From PALSA-350 sp963834445 (GTDB lineage: Bacteria; Acidobacteriota; Terriglobia; Terriglobales; Acidobacteriaceae): DNA of 64,000 nt. This document shows positions 27,002 through 35,979 of this stretch, piece after piece; within the stretch, counting starts at the first letter, position 1; each line of letters opens with the position of its first letter. Location of the stretch: contig CAWIBU010000007.1 in NCBI GenBank assembly GCA_963834445.1, positions 1 to 64,000 on the forward strand. The letters run 5' to 3'. The notes beneath the pieces were generated by a model. The model was given only the letters and a program-made list of their open reading frames with translations. It ran no database searches and was not told where the DNA came from. Both the position numbers and the translations under genes were made by a program.

Positions 27002-27756
27002 AGCAGGCATTCCTGGGTGTTTTTTCCTGGCTGACTCCGCGCTTCTATCTCGGCCAGTGGTTGGGGAATTTGCTGCTGATGTTCCTGGCTGCAGCGTGGC
27101 TGCAGATTCCTGATTCGCACACCTGGCAGTTTCTGTTTTCGATCGTCTCCGCGGTGCTGCTGGTGGTGGGTTTTCTGTGGCTCTATATAACCACCTTCCG
27201 TTACCTGAGCGCTTGCTCGTCGCGGGCCCCCTGGTGGCAGGCGGTGATATCACTGGCAGTATTTGCCCTCTTGTGGTGGTTGATGCTGCAGTTGATTGCG
27301 GCCGGCCGGGCGCACGAATCTTTGTACGCCGGCTATACGAATTCCCAGTCGACGACCTGGATTCGCCATCATCTGGGCTACTCCGCATTAGTCGCCTGGC
27401 AGGAACGTATCTACGACTGTGTGCAATGGCTGGGGGCCGGCCTCCTGCTTCCGGCGGCGGTCGTGAGTTGTGCCTGTGGGTTATCGATGAGCGGGGTAAG
27501 CCGTGTGGTTAGCGTCTATGCCCGCTGGTTTTACTGGCTGGTGGTGCTGTTTGCCGGGCTGGTTGCAGAGTGGCTCACGTGGTTGCTGGCCGATTGGACG
27601 CCTGCTTTCGGTCTGGCAGGGCAGACCGTCAGCGTTGTACTGCGGTTGGGCCTCGCCTATTCCGCAGACGTTTTGCACTGGTGCTTCGTGCTCTGCCTGA
27701 TTGCTTACTATCTCGGCCGTGAGGCCGATGTAGCGACCGAGGGCGATTTGGAATAG
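26998..27756 (+). CDS. Polytopic membrane protein of unknown function
   Basis: Unrecognised 252-residue protein with six or seven hydrophobic segments rich in Trp and Leu (QWLGNLLLMFLAAAWL, LLWWLMLQLIAAG, FYWLVVLFAGLVAEWLTWLL) and short loops. It overlaps the alpha-2-macroglobulin stop by 4 nt (ATGA), so the two are translationally coupled. An anchoring, export or assembly role for the macroglobulin is an inference from this coupling alone. The E. coli equivalents downstream of yfaT (yfaA, yfaQ) are not membrane proteins of this kind. Confidence 0.75.
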   Translation: MKQAFLGVFSWLTPRFYLGQWLGNLLLMFLAAAWLQIPDSHTWQFLFSIVSAVLLVVGFLWLYITTFRYLSACSSRAPWWQAVISLAVFALLWWLMLQLIAAGRAHESLYAGYTNSQSTTWIRHHLGYSALVAWQERIYDCVQWLGAGLLLPAAVVSCACGLSMSGVSRVVSVYARWFYWLVVLFAGLVAEWLTWLLADWTPAFGLAGQTVSVVLRLGLAYSADVLHWCFVLCLIAYYLGREADVATEGDLE

Positions 27757-27784
27757 GGTTCGACCTTGCCGCAGCCTTTTTGTT

Positions 27785-27920
27785 TCGACGTGAAGGGTAC
27801 GGGCTTCAGCCCGTACATAATTATCCTAAAAAATAGCGGCTAAAGCCGGGTTGTATTTGCGGTGAATACGTACGGGCTGATGCTCGCTGCGGCGAGGTAG
27901 CCCGTACCCTTCAGGAAGCG
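27785..27920. repeat. Rep-A palindromes, including a long-loop variant
   Basis: Contains GTACGGGCTTCAGCCCGTAC, a CGGCTAAAGCCG copy and, at about 27870-27910, a palindrome whose centre is expanded by a small hairpin (CTCGCTGCGGCGAG) between the TACGGGCT and AGCCCGTA arms. A relative of this long-loop form is at 44.24 kb. It lies between converging genes and may serve as a terminator. Confidence 0.75.
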
Positions 27921-27975
27921 GGTTTTTCCGCAGCTTCTAAAGGCCCGTAGGCTTTTCTTCGAATAAACGATCAAC

Positions 27976-28530
27976 TTAACGATAAGGACCGAGCGAAATG
28001 ACCAGAATCTCGGCCAAAGCCTCTGACTCATTGCGCCATTGACGGGCGGTTCCAGCGACAATGGTCACGGAGTCGCCGCGTTCGAGAACTTGTTCGCTTT
28101 CCTGCAGGGTCAGTATCACCCGGCCTTCAAACACCATGGCGAACTCGTCAGAGATGGAGGGGGTGGCGTGCTTTCCCGTAAGGCCGCCGGGTTTGATGAT
28201 GAGCATGGAAGCTCTGAACTGCGATGAGCTGGATAGCGATCCCAGCGAAGCAATTTCCGCCCGCGACCAGTCAAGCGCCATGTGGGCGCGGTCGCTGGCG
28301 CGCACGACGGTGGCCGTTTGCTGATTTGCGGAAAGAAAGAACTGTCCCAGGGTGACTCCCAGGGCGTTCGCGATCTTTTCCATCGAGGAGATCGAGGGCG
28401 AACATTGCCCATTCTCGATTTGCGAAAGAAAGCTGGCGGAGAAATCCGTCCGTTCGGCAAGAGCCCGCAACGAAATACCCCGTTGTTCCCTTAAAAAGCG
28501 TAGAGAGTTCCCAAGAGTCTGTTCAATCAT
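27976..28530 (-). CDS. XRE-family transcriptional regulator with cupin sensor domain
   Basis: DNA-binding regulator of 184 residues. Residues 7-62 form a Cro/C1 helix-turn-helix (LREQRGISLRALAERTDFSA, then SFLSQIENGQCSPSISSMEK). Residues about 105-180 are a cupin barrel (EFAMVFEGRVILTLQESE, RGDSVTI) that would sense a small ligand. This PuuR/SutR-like architecture commonly controls amino-acid, polyamine or sulfur genes next door or its own promoter, but no clear target adjoins. The presumed cupin metal ligands are weak (KHATPS). Confidence 0.9.
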   Translation of the reverse strand: MIEQTLGNSLRFLREQRGISLRALAERTDFSASFLSQIENGQCSPSISSMEKIANALGVTLGQFFLSANQQTATVVRASDRAHMALDWSRAEIASLGSLSSSSQFRASMLIIKPGGLTGKHATPSISDEFAMVFEGRVILTLQESEQVLERGDSVTIVAGTARQWRNESEALAEILVISLGPYR

Positions 28531-28885
28531 GCCAGTGCCAACTTGATTCGGCTATTTCCTATTTGTAGTGTCCACGGCAGACCAAATTACTGATCTGTGA
28601 GTATACATACAACTTCCCGTGGGAATCCCTTCCGCCGAGGGAACAGGCGGATATCTAATGATCCCATGTCTCTGATCGAACGGCTATCGAACTAACGGAT
28701 GGCGGCGAGCATCTGTTAGGCGCAATAAACAGATTCCACATAGATTGCGTGTACTCAAAGGAGCAGGCCGGCGGGGATGCGGCGTCCAGCGGCGGTAACC
28801 ACAGACGATAACCATCTGAGTATGGCCGGCGGTTGTAGCCATTAAGAATGGAGGCTTTTGCTGGTAAGTAGCGCTGTACAGCCGG
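28531..28885. other. Spacer upstream of the XRE-cupin gene
   Basis: 355 nt between the likely true stop of nth and the regulator start. It must hold the minus-strand promoter of the regulator. A small inverted repeat (ATCTGTT and AACAGAT, about 28710-28735) has no T-run. A reading frame continues from nth to 28684, but this is probably a by-product of a frame error. Nothing else recognised. Confidence 0.4.
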
Positions 28886-29615
28886 TTAGTGAGTGCTCCA
28901 GGTCTTATCTTGGAATTGCACAGTGGCTCCAGGGTGCAGTCGGCGCAGCGCGGTTTGCGGGCAATACAAACCTGGCGCCCGTGGTGGATCATCTCGTGGG
29001 AAAAGGCAATCCAGTGATCCTGAGGAATGATTTTCATCAGGTCTTTCTCTACCAGGACGGTTCGGTTGCCTTGGTAAGTTCGAGACGCCTGGATAGTCGC
29101 AGCACGTGGGTATCGACCACTACGCCGACTGCTTTGTGGAAGGCCACGCCTAGCACCACGTTGGCGGTTTTGCGCGCGACGCCTGGCAGGGTCAGCAGCT
29201 CTTCCATGGTTTGCGGAACCTTGCCGGCAAAATCTTCCGTGAGCCTGCGCGCCGCTCCGTTCACCGACTTCGCCTTATTGTGATAAAAGCCGGTCGAGCG
29301 TGATCTGCTCTTCGATGTCTACCAACGGTGCATGGGCGAAATCGGCAGGGGTGGGAAATTTCTTGAAACAGCCCCGGGGTCACCATGTTCACGCGCGCGT
29401 CGGTACATTGCGCCGAAAGGATGGTGGCCACCAAAAGCTCCCAGGCGTTGCGGTGATGCAAGGCGCACTCGGCGTTGGGATAGGCCTCGGCCAGGCGCTC
29501 CAGCAGCGCCGCAATGCGCTCCGGCGCCAGCGGATTGCGCCGCGGCTTCTTTGCCGCTGCTTCACCGCTGCCTTGGTGGGCTTTTTCACCGCGGCCTTGC
29601 TGGCTTGACCTTCAT
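28886..29615 (-). pseudogene. nth: Endonuclease III (nth), broken by several frame shifts
   Basis: Base-excision repair DNA glycosylase/AP lyase. Joining the frames gives a Lys/Ala-rich N-terminal tail, then ALHHRNAWELLVATILSAQC, NMVTPGLFQ, STGFYHNKAKSVNGAARRL, the HhH-GPD core LPGVARKTANVVL with catalytic Asp in VVVDTHV, and the [4Fe-4S] motif C-x6-C-x2-C-x5-C (CIARKPRCADCTLEPLC). About six single-base shifts are needed (near 29600, 29560, 29365, 29305, 29050 and 28910). The last restores a normal ending KTWSTH and a stop at 28886. Every conserved block is intact, so sequence error is likelier than decay. It starts 6 nt after hemQ. Confidence 0.85.
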
Positions 29616-29621
29616 CGGCGG

Positions 29622-30401
29622 CTAGCCAAGCCGCGCCAGCATATCTTCTGCCGTCATGCGAATGCAGGTGAAGATGGGCGTGTCTTTCAGCGTGTAGGGG
29701 CTGATCTCGGTCTCCCGCAACTGCTGCACCAGGTCGAGAAAGTCTTCCGGGATAGTTGGTTTCGAACGCCACCACAAATTCCTGATCGTCGATGCCGAAG
29801 GAGTAGGTGGTGTTCAGTTTGACGCGGGGATAGAGATGGCCGACCCGAATGTGCTCGTTCATCAGCCGCTGGCGTTCCTCGGGCGGCAGCAGGTACCAGG
29901 CGCGCGTCTTCCAGAAGGGATAGATGAAGATATATTTCTGCCCGCCGGGCCGGATGCTGCCCCGCGAATCGTGCTGCCCTTCATGCTCATGGCCGATCAG
30001 GTATTGCGAGCGCTTGGTCATGGAGAGATAGCTGTAGGCGGTTTGCAGATAACCGCCCATGCGGCGTCGCCATCAACTCCGCCGTCATCTCGTTCAGATC
30101 TTCCGGGGTATAGCAGATGCGCCATAGCACCATGTCGCAATCGCCCCGCAGGCCGACGGTGGAATAGGTCAGCGTGAGCAGGCGTCCGGGCTGGTTCCAG
30201 CGTTTGATCACCTCGGCAAAGGCTCCGCGCGGTGCGCATCTTTTTCCGCCGCCGGCAGCCGGCGCCATTCGGGCAGAACCTTGAAAAAGGTAAAGCCAAT
30301 GGTCTGCCGCTTCACCTGCCTTGGCCGGCGGCTGCCTGCGGCTGCAGCGGGGCGGGTGTCTGGGGCTGCTCGGAAACTTCCGGGATAAGGGCTTCTGCCA
30401 T
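29622..30401 (-). pseudogene. hemQ: Coproheme decarboxylase / chlorite-dismutase-like HemQ, frame-shifted
   Basis: HemQ turns coproheme into protohaem in the coproporphyrin-dependent pathway. The joined frames read MAEALIPE..., KRQTIGFTFFKVLPEWRRL, FAEVIKRWNQPGRLLTLTY, WRICYTPEDLNEMTAEL, SMTKRSQYLIGHEHEG, KYIFIYPFWKTRAWYLLPP, HIRVGHLYPRVKLNTTYSFG and DDQEFVVAFETNYP, ending TPIFTCIRMTAEDMLARLG. This is the HemQ order, including the Tyr of YPF and the haem-region His. Four single-base shifts (near 30316, 30228, 30062, 29757) interrupt it. The ATG at 30401 has an AAAGGAGT ribosome site. It probably forms a unit with nth. Likely functional in the real genome. Confidence 0.85.
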
Positions 30402-30485
30402 GGTGTACTCCTTTGCCAAACTCCATGGTAGCAAAGCGCCCGCGGTACCGTTGCTGGTGCGTCGAGCACGCTATACTGCCTGCGG

Positions 30486-31123
30486 ATGACAGAAAAAATA
30501 GTAGCTCTGCTCGCCCATTTCATCATTGCCGTCATTTCGGCCACCGGCTATCTGGGCATTGCGTTGCTGATGGGCATCGAGTCGGCCTGCTATTCCGCTG
30601 CCTTCTGAGATCATCATGCCGTTCGCCGGCTACCTGGTCTACACCGGGAGGTTTCAGCTTTTCTGGGTCGCCACGGCGGGCGCTCTTGGCTGCAATCTGG
30701 GCTCCGCCGTGGCTTACTGGATTGGCGCTCATGGCGGACGTCCGCTGGTGGAGCGCTTTGGCAGGTATGTTCTGCTCAGCCGGCACGACCTGGACCGCAC
30801 CACGCAATTCTTTTTGAAATACGGTTCCATCACGGTATTCCTGGCGCGCCTTTTGCCGGTGGTGCGGACCTTTATCGCCTTGCCCGCCGGCATTGCGAGG
30901 ATGCCGCTGCTGGCGTTTCCATATTTACACCTTCTTGGGCTCCTGGCCGTGGTGTTTCGCGCTGGCCTATGTCGGGCATGAGACTGGGCCGCTCATGGGA
31001 AACCGATCCCCGCTTCAAGGAGGTCTTTCACCGCTTCCACCTGGGCGTTGAGGTGTGCTGCTGGCGGCGATCATCTGGTTCGTGTGGTCGCACTGGAAGC
31101 AGCGGGGCGTCGAAACCGCCTGA
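30486..31123 (+). pseudogene. DedA-family membrane protein, frame-shifted
   Basis: DedA/SNARE-associated membrane protein, a family linked to flipping of undecaprenyl phosphate and phospholipids. The joined frames give LLMGIESACIPLPSEIIMPFAGYL (the E-x-P-x-P-x-E loop), GALGCNLGSAVAYWIGAHGG, FFLKYGSITVFLARLLPVVRTFIALPAG (the R-x3-G/P-R region), SWPWCFALAYVG and a final helix IIWFVWSHWKQRG. Four single-base shifts are needed (near 30592, 30920, 30981 and 31051). Each conserved motif is perfect on both sides of a break. Total length of about 212 residues is normal. Confidence 0.82.
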
Positions 31124-31277
31124 GCGAACCTCTCCCTCCCCGGCAACAGTGAAAGCCTTCAGCGTCTCTGGCTACCGTTAGGCCGTGCTTTCTCTCCTTT
31201 GAGCGGCTCCGATTTGCCAAAGCCGAAATGAACAGTGAGACTGGACGGTAAGAACCGAGAGGACGGACCCGCAAGAA

Positions 31278-32621
31278 ATGTCTACGCCTGCAAGCAGCCA
31301 CGACTCTGCTGACAGTTCCCCGATTCAGCCTGCAACCGGAAAACTGGGAATCATGATCCTCGGCATGGGCTCAGTCGCGACCACCCTGGTCGCCGGCGTG
31401 GAAGCCGTGCGTAAGGGCCTCGCCAAGCCGATCGGCTCGCTCACCCAAATGGGAACCATTCGCCTGGGCAAGCGCACCGATGCCGCAGCCCGCTGATCAA
31501 AGACTTTGTTCCCCTGGCCAGCCTCGATGATCTCTGCTTCACCGGCTGGGATATCTTCGCCGACAACATGTTCGAGGCCGCCAGCACGGCCGGCGTGCTC
31601 GATCGCGACCAATTGGCCTCGATTCGGCCGTTTCTCGAGGGCATCCGGCCGCATGCCCGCGGTCTTCGATCAGTATTACGTCAAGCGTCTGAACGGCAGC
31701 AACGTCAAGAAGGGCAAGAACAAGCGCGACCTGGCCGAGCAGATGCGCGCCGATATTCAAGCCTATAAGAAAGTGACCCAGCGCCAGGTGATGATCTGGT
31801 GCGGCTCAACGGAGATCTTTCTTACCCCTACCGCGGTTCACGCCTCCATGGCGGCCTTTGAAAAGGGCATGGAAGAGAACGACATCAACATCGCGCCTTC
31901 GATGATCTATGCCTACGCCGCGCTGCAGGAAGGCGTTCCGTTCGCCATGGGGGCGCCGAATTTGGCCGTCGATCTGCCCGTGATGCAGGAGCTTTCGCGC
32001 AAGAACAGCGCGCCCATTACTGGCAAGGATTTCAAGACCGGCCAGACCTTCATGAAGACCGTGCTGGCGCCAGCCTTCAAGGCGCGCATGTTGGGAGTCA
32101 GCGGCTGGTATTCCACCAACATTCTGGGCAATCGCGATGGCGAAGTGCTGGACGATCCGGAGTCGTTCAAGACCAAGGAAGAGTCGAAGCTGAGCGTGCT
32201 CGACTTTATTCTGCAGCCCGAGCTTTACCCTGATCTATACAAGGATATTTACCACAAAGTAAGGATTAACTATTATCCGCCGCGTGGTGATAATAAAGAG
32301 GGTTGGGACAACATCGACATCTTCGGGTGGCTCGGCTACCCGATGCAGATCAAGGTCGATTTCCTGTGCCGGGATTCCATATTGGCTGCTCCGATCGCAC
32401 TGGATCTCGTGCTGTTTCTGGACCTGGCCGCGCGCACTCCGGAACTGAAAGATCTGGGCATTCAGGAGTGGCTGAGCTTCTACTGGAAGTCGCCCATGAC
32501 GGCGCCCGGTCTTTATCCGGAGCATGATCTCTTCATCCAGTTCATGAAGTTAAAGAACACGCTGCGCCACATCAAGGGCGAGTCGTTGATCACCCATTTG
32601 GGCCTTGAGTATTACGACTAA
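31278..32621 (+). pseudogene. Myo-inositol-1-phosphate synthase, frame-shifted
   Basis: NAD-dependent isomerase making inositol 3-phosphate from glucose 6-phosphate, the entry to inositol lipids and derived solutes. The N-terminus (GIMILGMGSVATTLVAGVE) is the Rossmann motif. FTGWDIFADNMFEAA, FKTGQTFMKTVLAPAFKARML, GWYSTNILGNRDGEVLDDP and a late Lys-rich IKVDFLCRDSILAAPIALDL follow in family order over about 447 residues. Two shifts (near 31490, one C missing; near 31650, one extra base) split it into three frames; the longest piece is 31656-32621. The 154-nt spacer before it shows no gene. Confidence 0.88.
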
Positions 32622-32668
32622 ATCGGCCGGGTGCTGCTGAAGGGGGCGCCCGCTTTGCTTCGACAAAT

Positions 32669-33387
32669 ATGGGATACCTCGTGCGCGGTCTCCTTCTGTT
32701 GCCGGCACTTGTCGCCGCGCAGCAGGTCAGCTTCCATATCACGCCTCTGCGCCCGGTAGCGGTGTTGCGTGCGGAGGCGCTCAAAGCGCATCCCCCCGTC
32801 GAGCAGGGTACGTTTCGCCAACCCGACCTGGTGGAGTTGATGAAACTCGACCCCACCCTCAAGCTCGATATTCGCTATGCGACGAGCAACGATTTTCTGG
32901 GGACGCCTGTTTATACCCAAGCGCGCGCCTTTCTGCAGCGGCCGGCTGCGGAGGCGTTGGTGCGCGCGCATCGCGCGCTTAAGGCGCAGGGATATGGCCT
33001 GATCCTGCACGACGGCTACCGCCCCTGGTACGTCACGGAGATATTCTGGACGGCCACGCCGGACGACAAGAAGATCTTCGTGGCCAATCCCGCGGAGGGT
33101 TCCCGGCACAACCGCGGATGCGCGGTGGACTTTCTCTCTACGATTTGAAGACCGGCCAGGAAGTGAAGATGCCCAGCGGGTATGACGAGATGACCGATCG
33201 CTCCTATGCCGACTATCCCGGGGGTACGACCGAAGAACGAGCGCGGCGCGCCATTTTGCGGCTAGCGATGGAGAAGCAGGGCTTCACGGTGTATCCGCAG
33301 GAGTGGTGGCACTTCGACTACAAGGATTGGAAACAGTATCCGATACAGAACGTGAAGTTCGAGGATCTGGGGTTTTATAGGGAGTAG
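32669..33387 (+). pseudogene. D-alanyl-D-alanine dipeptidase (VanX/DdpX type), one frame shift
   Basis: Zinc dipeptidase of the peptidase M15D family, probably periplasmic and used in wall-peptide turnover. A signal peptide (LVRGLLLLPALVAAQQ) is followed by LDIRYATSNDFLG, ILHDGYRPW, the first metal site S-R-H-N-R-G-x-A-V-D, and the second site EWWHFDY. All zinc ligands and the catalytic Glu are present. One base shift near 33131, just after the AVD metal ligand, moves the last 85 codons to another frame. Not evidence of glycopeptide resistance: no vanH, vanA or vanRS genes are near. Confidence 0.87.
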
Positions 33388-33400
33388 GTGAGAACGGGAC

Positions 33401-33558
33401 GAGCAAACCGCAGATCTCTCCACTGCGCTGCGCTCCGGTCGAGATGACAAGGTTGTGGCTATCTGTCGGCCCCTTTTCCATGGGAAATCCGATCTACTAT
33501 CGCAACAACTTTGTCATCTCGACCGGAGCGCAGCGCAGTGGAGATCTGCGGTTTGCTC
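33401..33558. repeat. REPIN-like doublet (Rep-B), copy 1
   Basis: Two inverted arms of about 48-50 bp (33401-33450 and 33511-33558) beginning GAGCAAACCGCAGATC and ending GAGATGACAA enclose a 60-bp core containing TTTTCCATGGGAAATC. The right arm lacks two bases. The whole unit, core included, recurs in opposite orientation at 44.4 kb. Confidence 0.88.
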
Positions 33559-33623
33559 TTTCCGTTGTCACATACGCCCTTGGACCTGTAGCCTTGTTTT
33601 CCGGATTTCCCATAACCCGGTCA

Positions 33624-34880
33624 TCACTCCGCTTTTATTTCTTTTGGTGAAAGCGACGAAGTAACCCGCGACTTGCCCGGCAAAAAGCCTGCCAGCAAGC
33701 CGATCGCCGGCAGATAAGCGCAAATCTTATACACAAACAGGATGCTGGTGGCGTCGGCGATCCTGCCCAGGATGGCGGCGCCGATGCCGCCCATGCCAAA
33801 GGCAAAGCCAAAAAACAGGCCGGAGATCATGCCGATCCTTCCCGGAACAAGCTCCTGCGCGTATACCAGAATGGCCGGAAACGCCGAGGCCAGCACAAAG
33901 CCGACGACCACGCTCAACACCCCCGTCCAGAAAAGGCTCGCATAGGGCAGCAGCAAAGTAAGCGGCAGAATGCCGAGGATAGAGCACCAGATCACCGTCT
34001 TGCGGCCGATGCGGTCGCCAATGGGGCCGCCAACCAGCGTGCCCGCGGCCACCGCCCCGAGAAAAGCGAACAGATGGATCTGCGAACTGCGCACCCCAAC
34101 GTGAAAACGGGTTATCAGGTAGAAGGTGTAGTAACTGGTGAAGCTGGCGAGATAGAAATACTTTGAGAAGACCAGCGCAATCAACACCGCGATTGCGCCA
34201 CTAACCTGCCCACGCGACAAAGCACTCGTCGCGACCGCATGCTTTCTGGGCCGCTCTTTCATATCGCCCAGGCGAGCTTTGTACCAGCGGCTTACGCGCA
34301 GCAACAACAGGATGCCCAACAAGGCGAGCAGCGAGAACCACGCCACCCCGGCCTGCCCGTGGGGCAGAACGATGAACGCCGCCAGCAGCGGTCCGATGGC
34401 CGAGCCGCTGTTGCCGCCTACCTGGAAGAACGACTGCGCCATGCCGTATCGTCCACCGGATGCGAGCCGCGCCACGCGCGAGCTCTCAGGGTGAAACACC
34501 GCCGAGCCCATACCAATCAGCGATGCGGCCAGCAACAGCAGGGGAAAGCTGGGCGCGACTGCCAGCAGCAGCAGGCCCGCCATGGTAAACACCATGCCGA
34601 TGGGGAGCGAATAGGGCATTGGCCGGCGGTCGGTGTAGTGGCCGATAAACGGCTGCAAAATCGAGGCCGTCATCTGAAAGGTCAGCGTCAGCAGACCGAT
34701 CTGACCAAAATCCAGATGGAACGACGCTTTCAGAATGGGATAGATCGAGGGCAGCAGGGACTGCATCGTGTCATTCAGCAGGTGGCCAAAACTGGCTGCT
34801 GCGAGCACGCGGAAGACGGTTGGATCTTCGATCAAGCGAGGACGCTCGACCTCATTGTTGGCGACGATCTGCGTGCTCAT
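33624..34880 (-). CDS. Fosmidomycin-resistance-type MFS exporter (Fsr-like)
   Basis: Major facilitator of 418 residues with 12 hydrophobic segments. It matches E. coli Fsr unusually well: ASFGHLLNDTMQSLLPSIYP, QIGLLTLTFQ, HYTDRRPMPYSLPIGM, SAVFHPESSRVARLASGGR and SFFQVGGNSGSAIGPLLAA. The natural substrate is unknown; the E. coli protein exports fosmidomycin. This gene is intact although its neighbours carry frame breaks. It converges with the VanX-like gene across the REPIN element. Confidence 0.9.
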   Translation of the reverse strand: MSTQIVANNEVERPRLIEDPTVFRVLAAASFGHLLNDTMQSLLPSIYPILKASFHLDFGQIGLLTLTFQMTASILQPFIGHYTDRRPMPYSLPIGMVFTMAGLLLLAVAPSFPLLLLAASLIGMGSAVFHPESSRVARLASGGRYGMAQSFFQVGGNSGSAIGPLLAAFIVLPHGQAGVAWFSLLALLGILLLLRVSRWYKARLGDMKERPRKHAVATSALSRGQVSGAIAVLIALVFSKYFYLASFTSYYTFYLITRFHVGVRSSQIHLFAFLGAVAAGTLVGGPIGDRIGRKTVIWCSILGILPLTLLLPYASLFWTGVLSVVVGFVLASAFPAILVYAQELVPGRIGMISGLFFGFAFGMGGIGAAILGRIADATSILFVYKICAYLPAIGLLAGFLPGKSRVTSSLSPKEIKAE

Positions 34881-34950
34881 GCCGGGTGTCTACGGGTCTC
34901 CCTCTCACTATGCTACTGTGACTTGGCCGCCAGCGGGTTTCCACTGTCGG

Positions 34951-35090
34951 CACTGCGAGCAATCTTCGGGTGGCCCATCCTTTGTGGTTTTTTACAAAGG
35001 GTGGGATTCACGGCCGCCAGTCTGACATTGGTGGATCCCACCCTTCGCAGAAAACGCGAAGGATGGGTGCCCCGGAGATTGCTCGCAGTC
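34951..35090. repeat. Large inverted repeat (Rep-D)
   Basis: Arms of about 30 bp (34951-34980 and 35061-35090, reading CTGCGAGCAATCT inward) enclose about 80 bp that holds a second palindromic pair (ATCCTTTGTGG / CCCTTCGCAG types). The right arm overlaps the stop codon of the RDD gene. Confidence 0.7.
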
Positions 35091-35952
35091 ACGCATGCAG
35101 GCCGCCCGCTTCGCGCAGGCCGAGAACTAGCGCTTCGAGGAAGGTTTCATCGCTGGTTCCGTGCGGGATCGCGATGGTCATTTTTTGCGCCATGTTGTGT
35201 GCCAGCTTCGCTGCCAGATTGGTTCTGACCTCGAGCGGCAGGTCGAGACGCCGGGCGATAAAGTATTCCATCAGCTGCAGGTCCGCGCTCGACAGACGAG
35301 CGACGGCATCCGCCGGCAGTGCGAGCCTCTTTACCGGCGCAGGCTGAAAGGGGCGCTCAAAGGCCGGCGCAGTGAACGTGCGCGTGCCTTCGGGCAGCAT
35401 CGGTTTTTCCACGGGGATGCTGTGCACCACCAGCGTGCCGGCAACCATGTCACCCAATCGCTGCTGGCGGCGCGTGGCAAAAATGCAAACCGCCCCGACC
35501 AGATAGAAGCCGGGAATCATATCGATGATGCGCAGCAGGTTGCGGCCCATCGATTCGAACAAGCCGATCGGCCGGCCACTCTGCTGGATCACGCGCAGAT
35601 GCAGCAGCCTCTTGCCGGGAGTCTGCCCTTTCCAGAACGCTTCAAAAAGCGTGAAGTACCCCCATTGCAGAAGAAACGGGACAAAGATGAGAATGGCGAC
35701 CGCCCATTTTGCCGGATCGACGCCTGCGGAGACTTTGTGCTGGATGGTTGGTAAGCCCGGCAGCAGCGTTAGCAGCAAGATGCCGAGGAAGAACAGGGCC
35801 AGGAAGCAGAAACCCTGGACCATGGAATCAACCACCAGGGCGATACAGCGACTACCGATGCCGGCGAGTGGTAGTTCGATACCTACCAGCTCCGGGGTCT
35901 CGATGCTAAGCTGATCCCGAAGATCGATGCTTCCTTCGTTCATCGTTGCCAC
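35089..35952 (-). CDS. RDD-family membrane protein
   Basis: Membrane protein of 287 residues. The RDD domain (about 20-185) has the Arg of the first helix (GSRCIALVVDSMVQG), a second hydrophobic pair, the conserved FWKGQTPGKRLLHLRVIQ and the late RQQRLGDMVAGTLVV. A cytoplasmic C-terminal region of about 95 residues is helical. RDD proteins are of uncertain function, some linked to ion transport. It diverges from the SpoIIM-like gene with 27 nt between starts; the RDD plus SpoIIM pairing is recurrent in bacteria. The last codons overlap an inverted repeat. Confidence 0.88.
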   Translation of the reverse strand: MATMNEGSIDLRDQLSIETPELVGIELPLAGIGSRCIALVVDSMVQGFCFLALFFLGILLLTLLPGLPTIQHKVSAGVDPAKWAVAILIFVPFLLQWGYFTLFEAFWKGQTPGKRLLHLRVIQQSGRPIGLFESMGRNLLRIIDMIPGFYLVGAVCIFATRRQQRLGDMVAGTLVVHSIPVEKPMLPEGTRTFTAPAFERPFQPAPVKRLALPADAVARLSSADLQLMEYFIARRLDLPLEVRTNLAAKLAHNMAQKMTIAIPHGTSDETFLEALVLGLREAGGLHA

Positions 35953-35979
35953 CTATGAAGCGTAATCGAATGGGACACC

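Noticed and set aside
28684..28885. Long C-terminal extension of endonuclease III
   Set aside because: Beyond the [4Fe-4S] cluster the frame is unlike the family; a one-base correction near 28910 gives the normal ending KTWSTH and a stop at 28886.
32669..33387. Vancomycin-resistance determinant
   Set aside because: Only a VanX/DdpX-type dipeptidase is present; no vanH, ligase or two-component genes adjoin, and the family is common in wall turnover.
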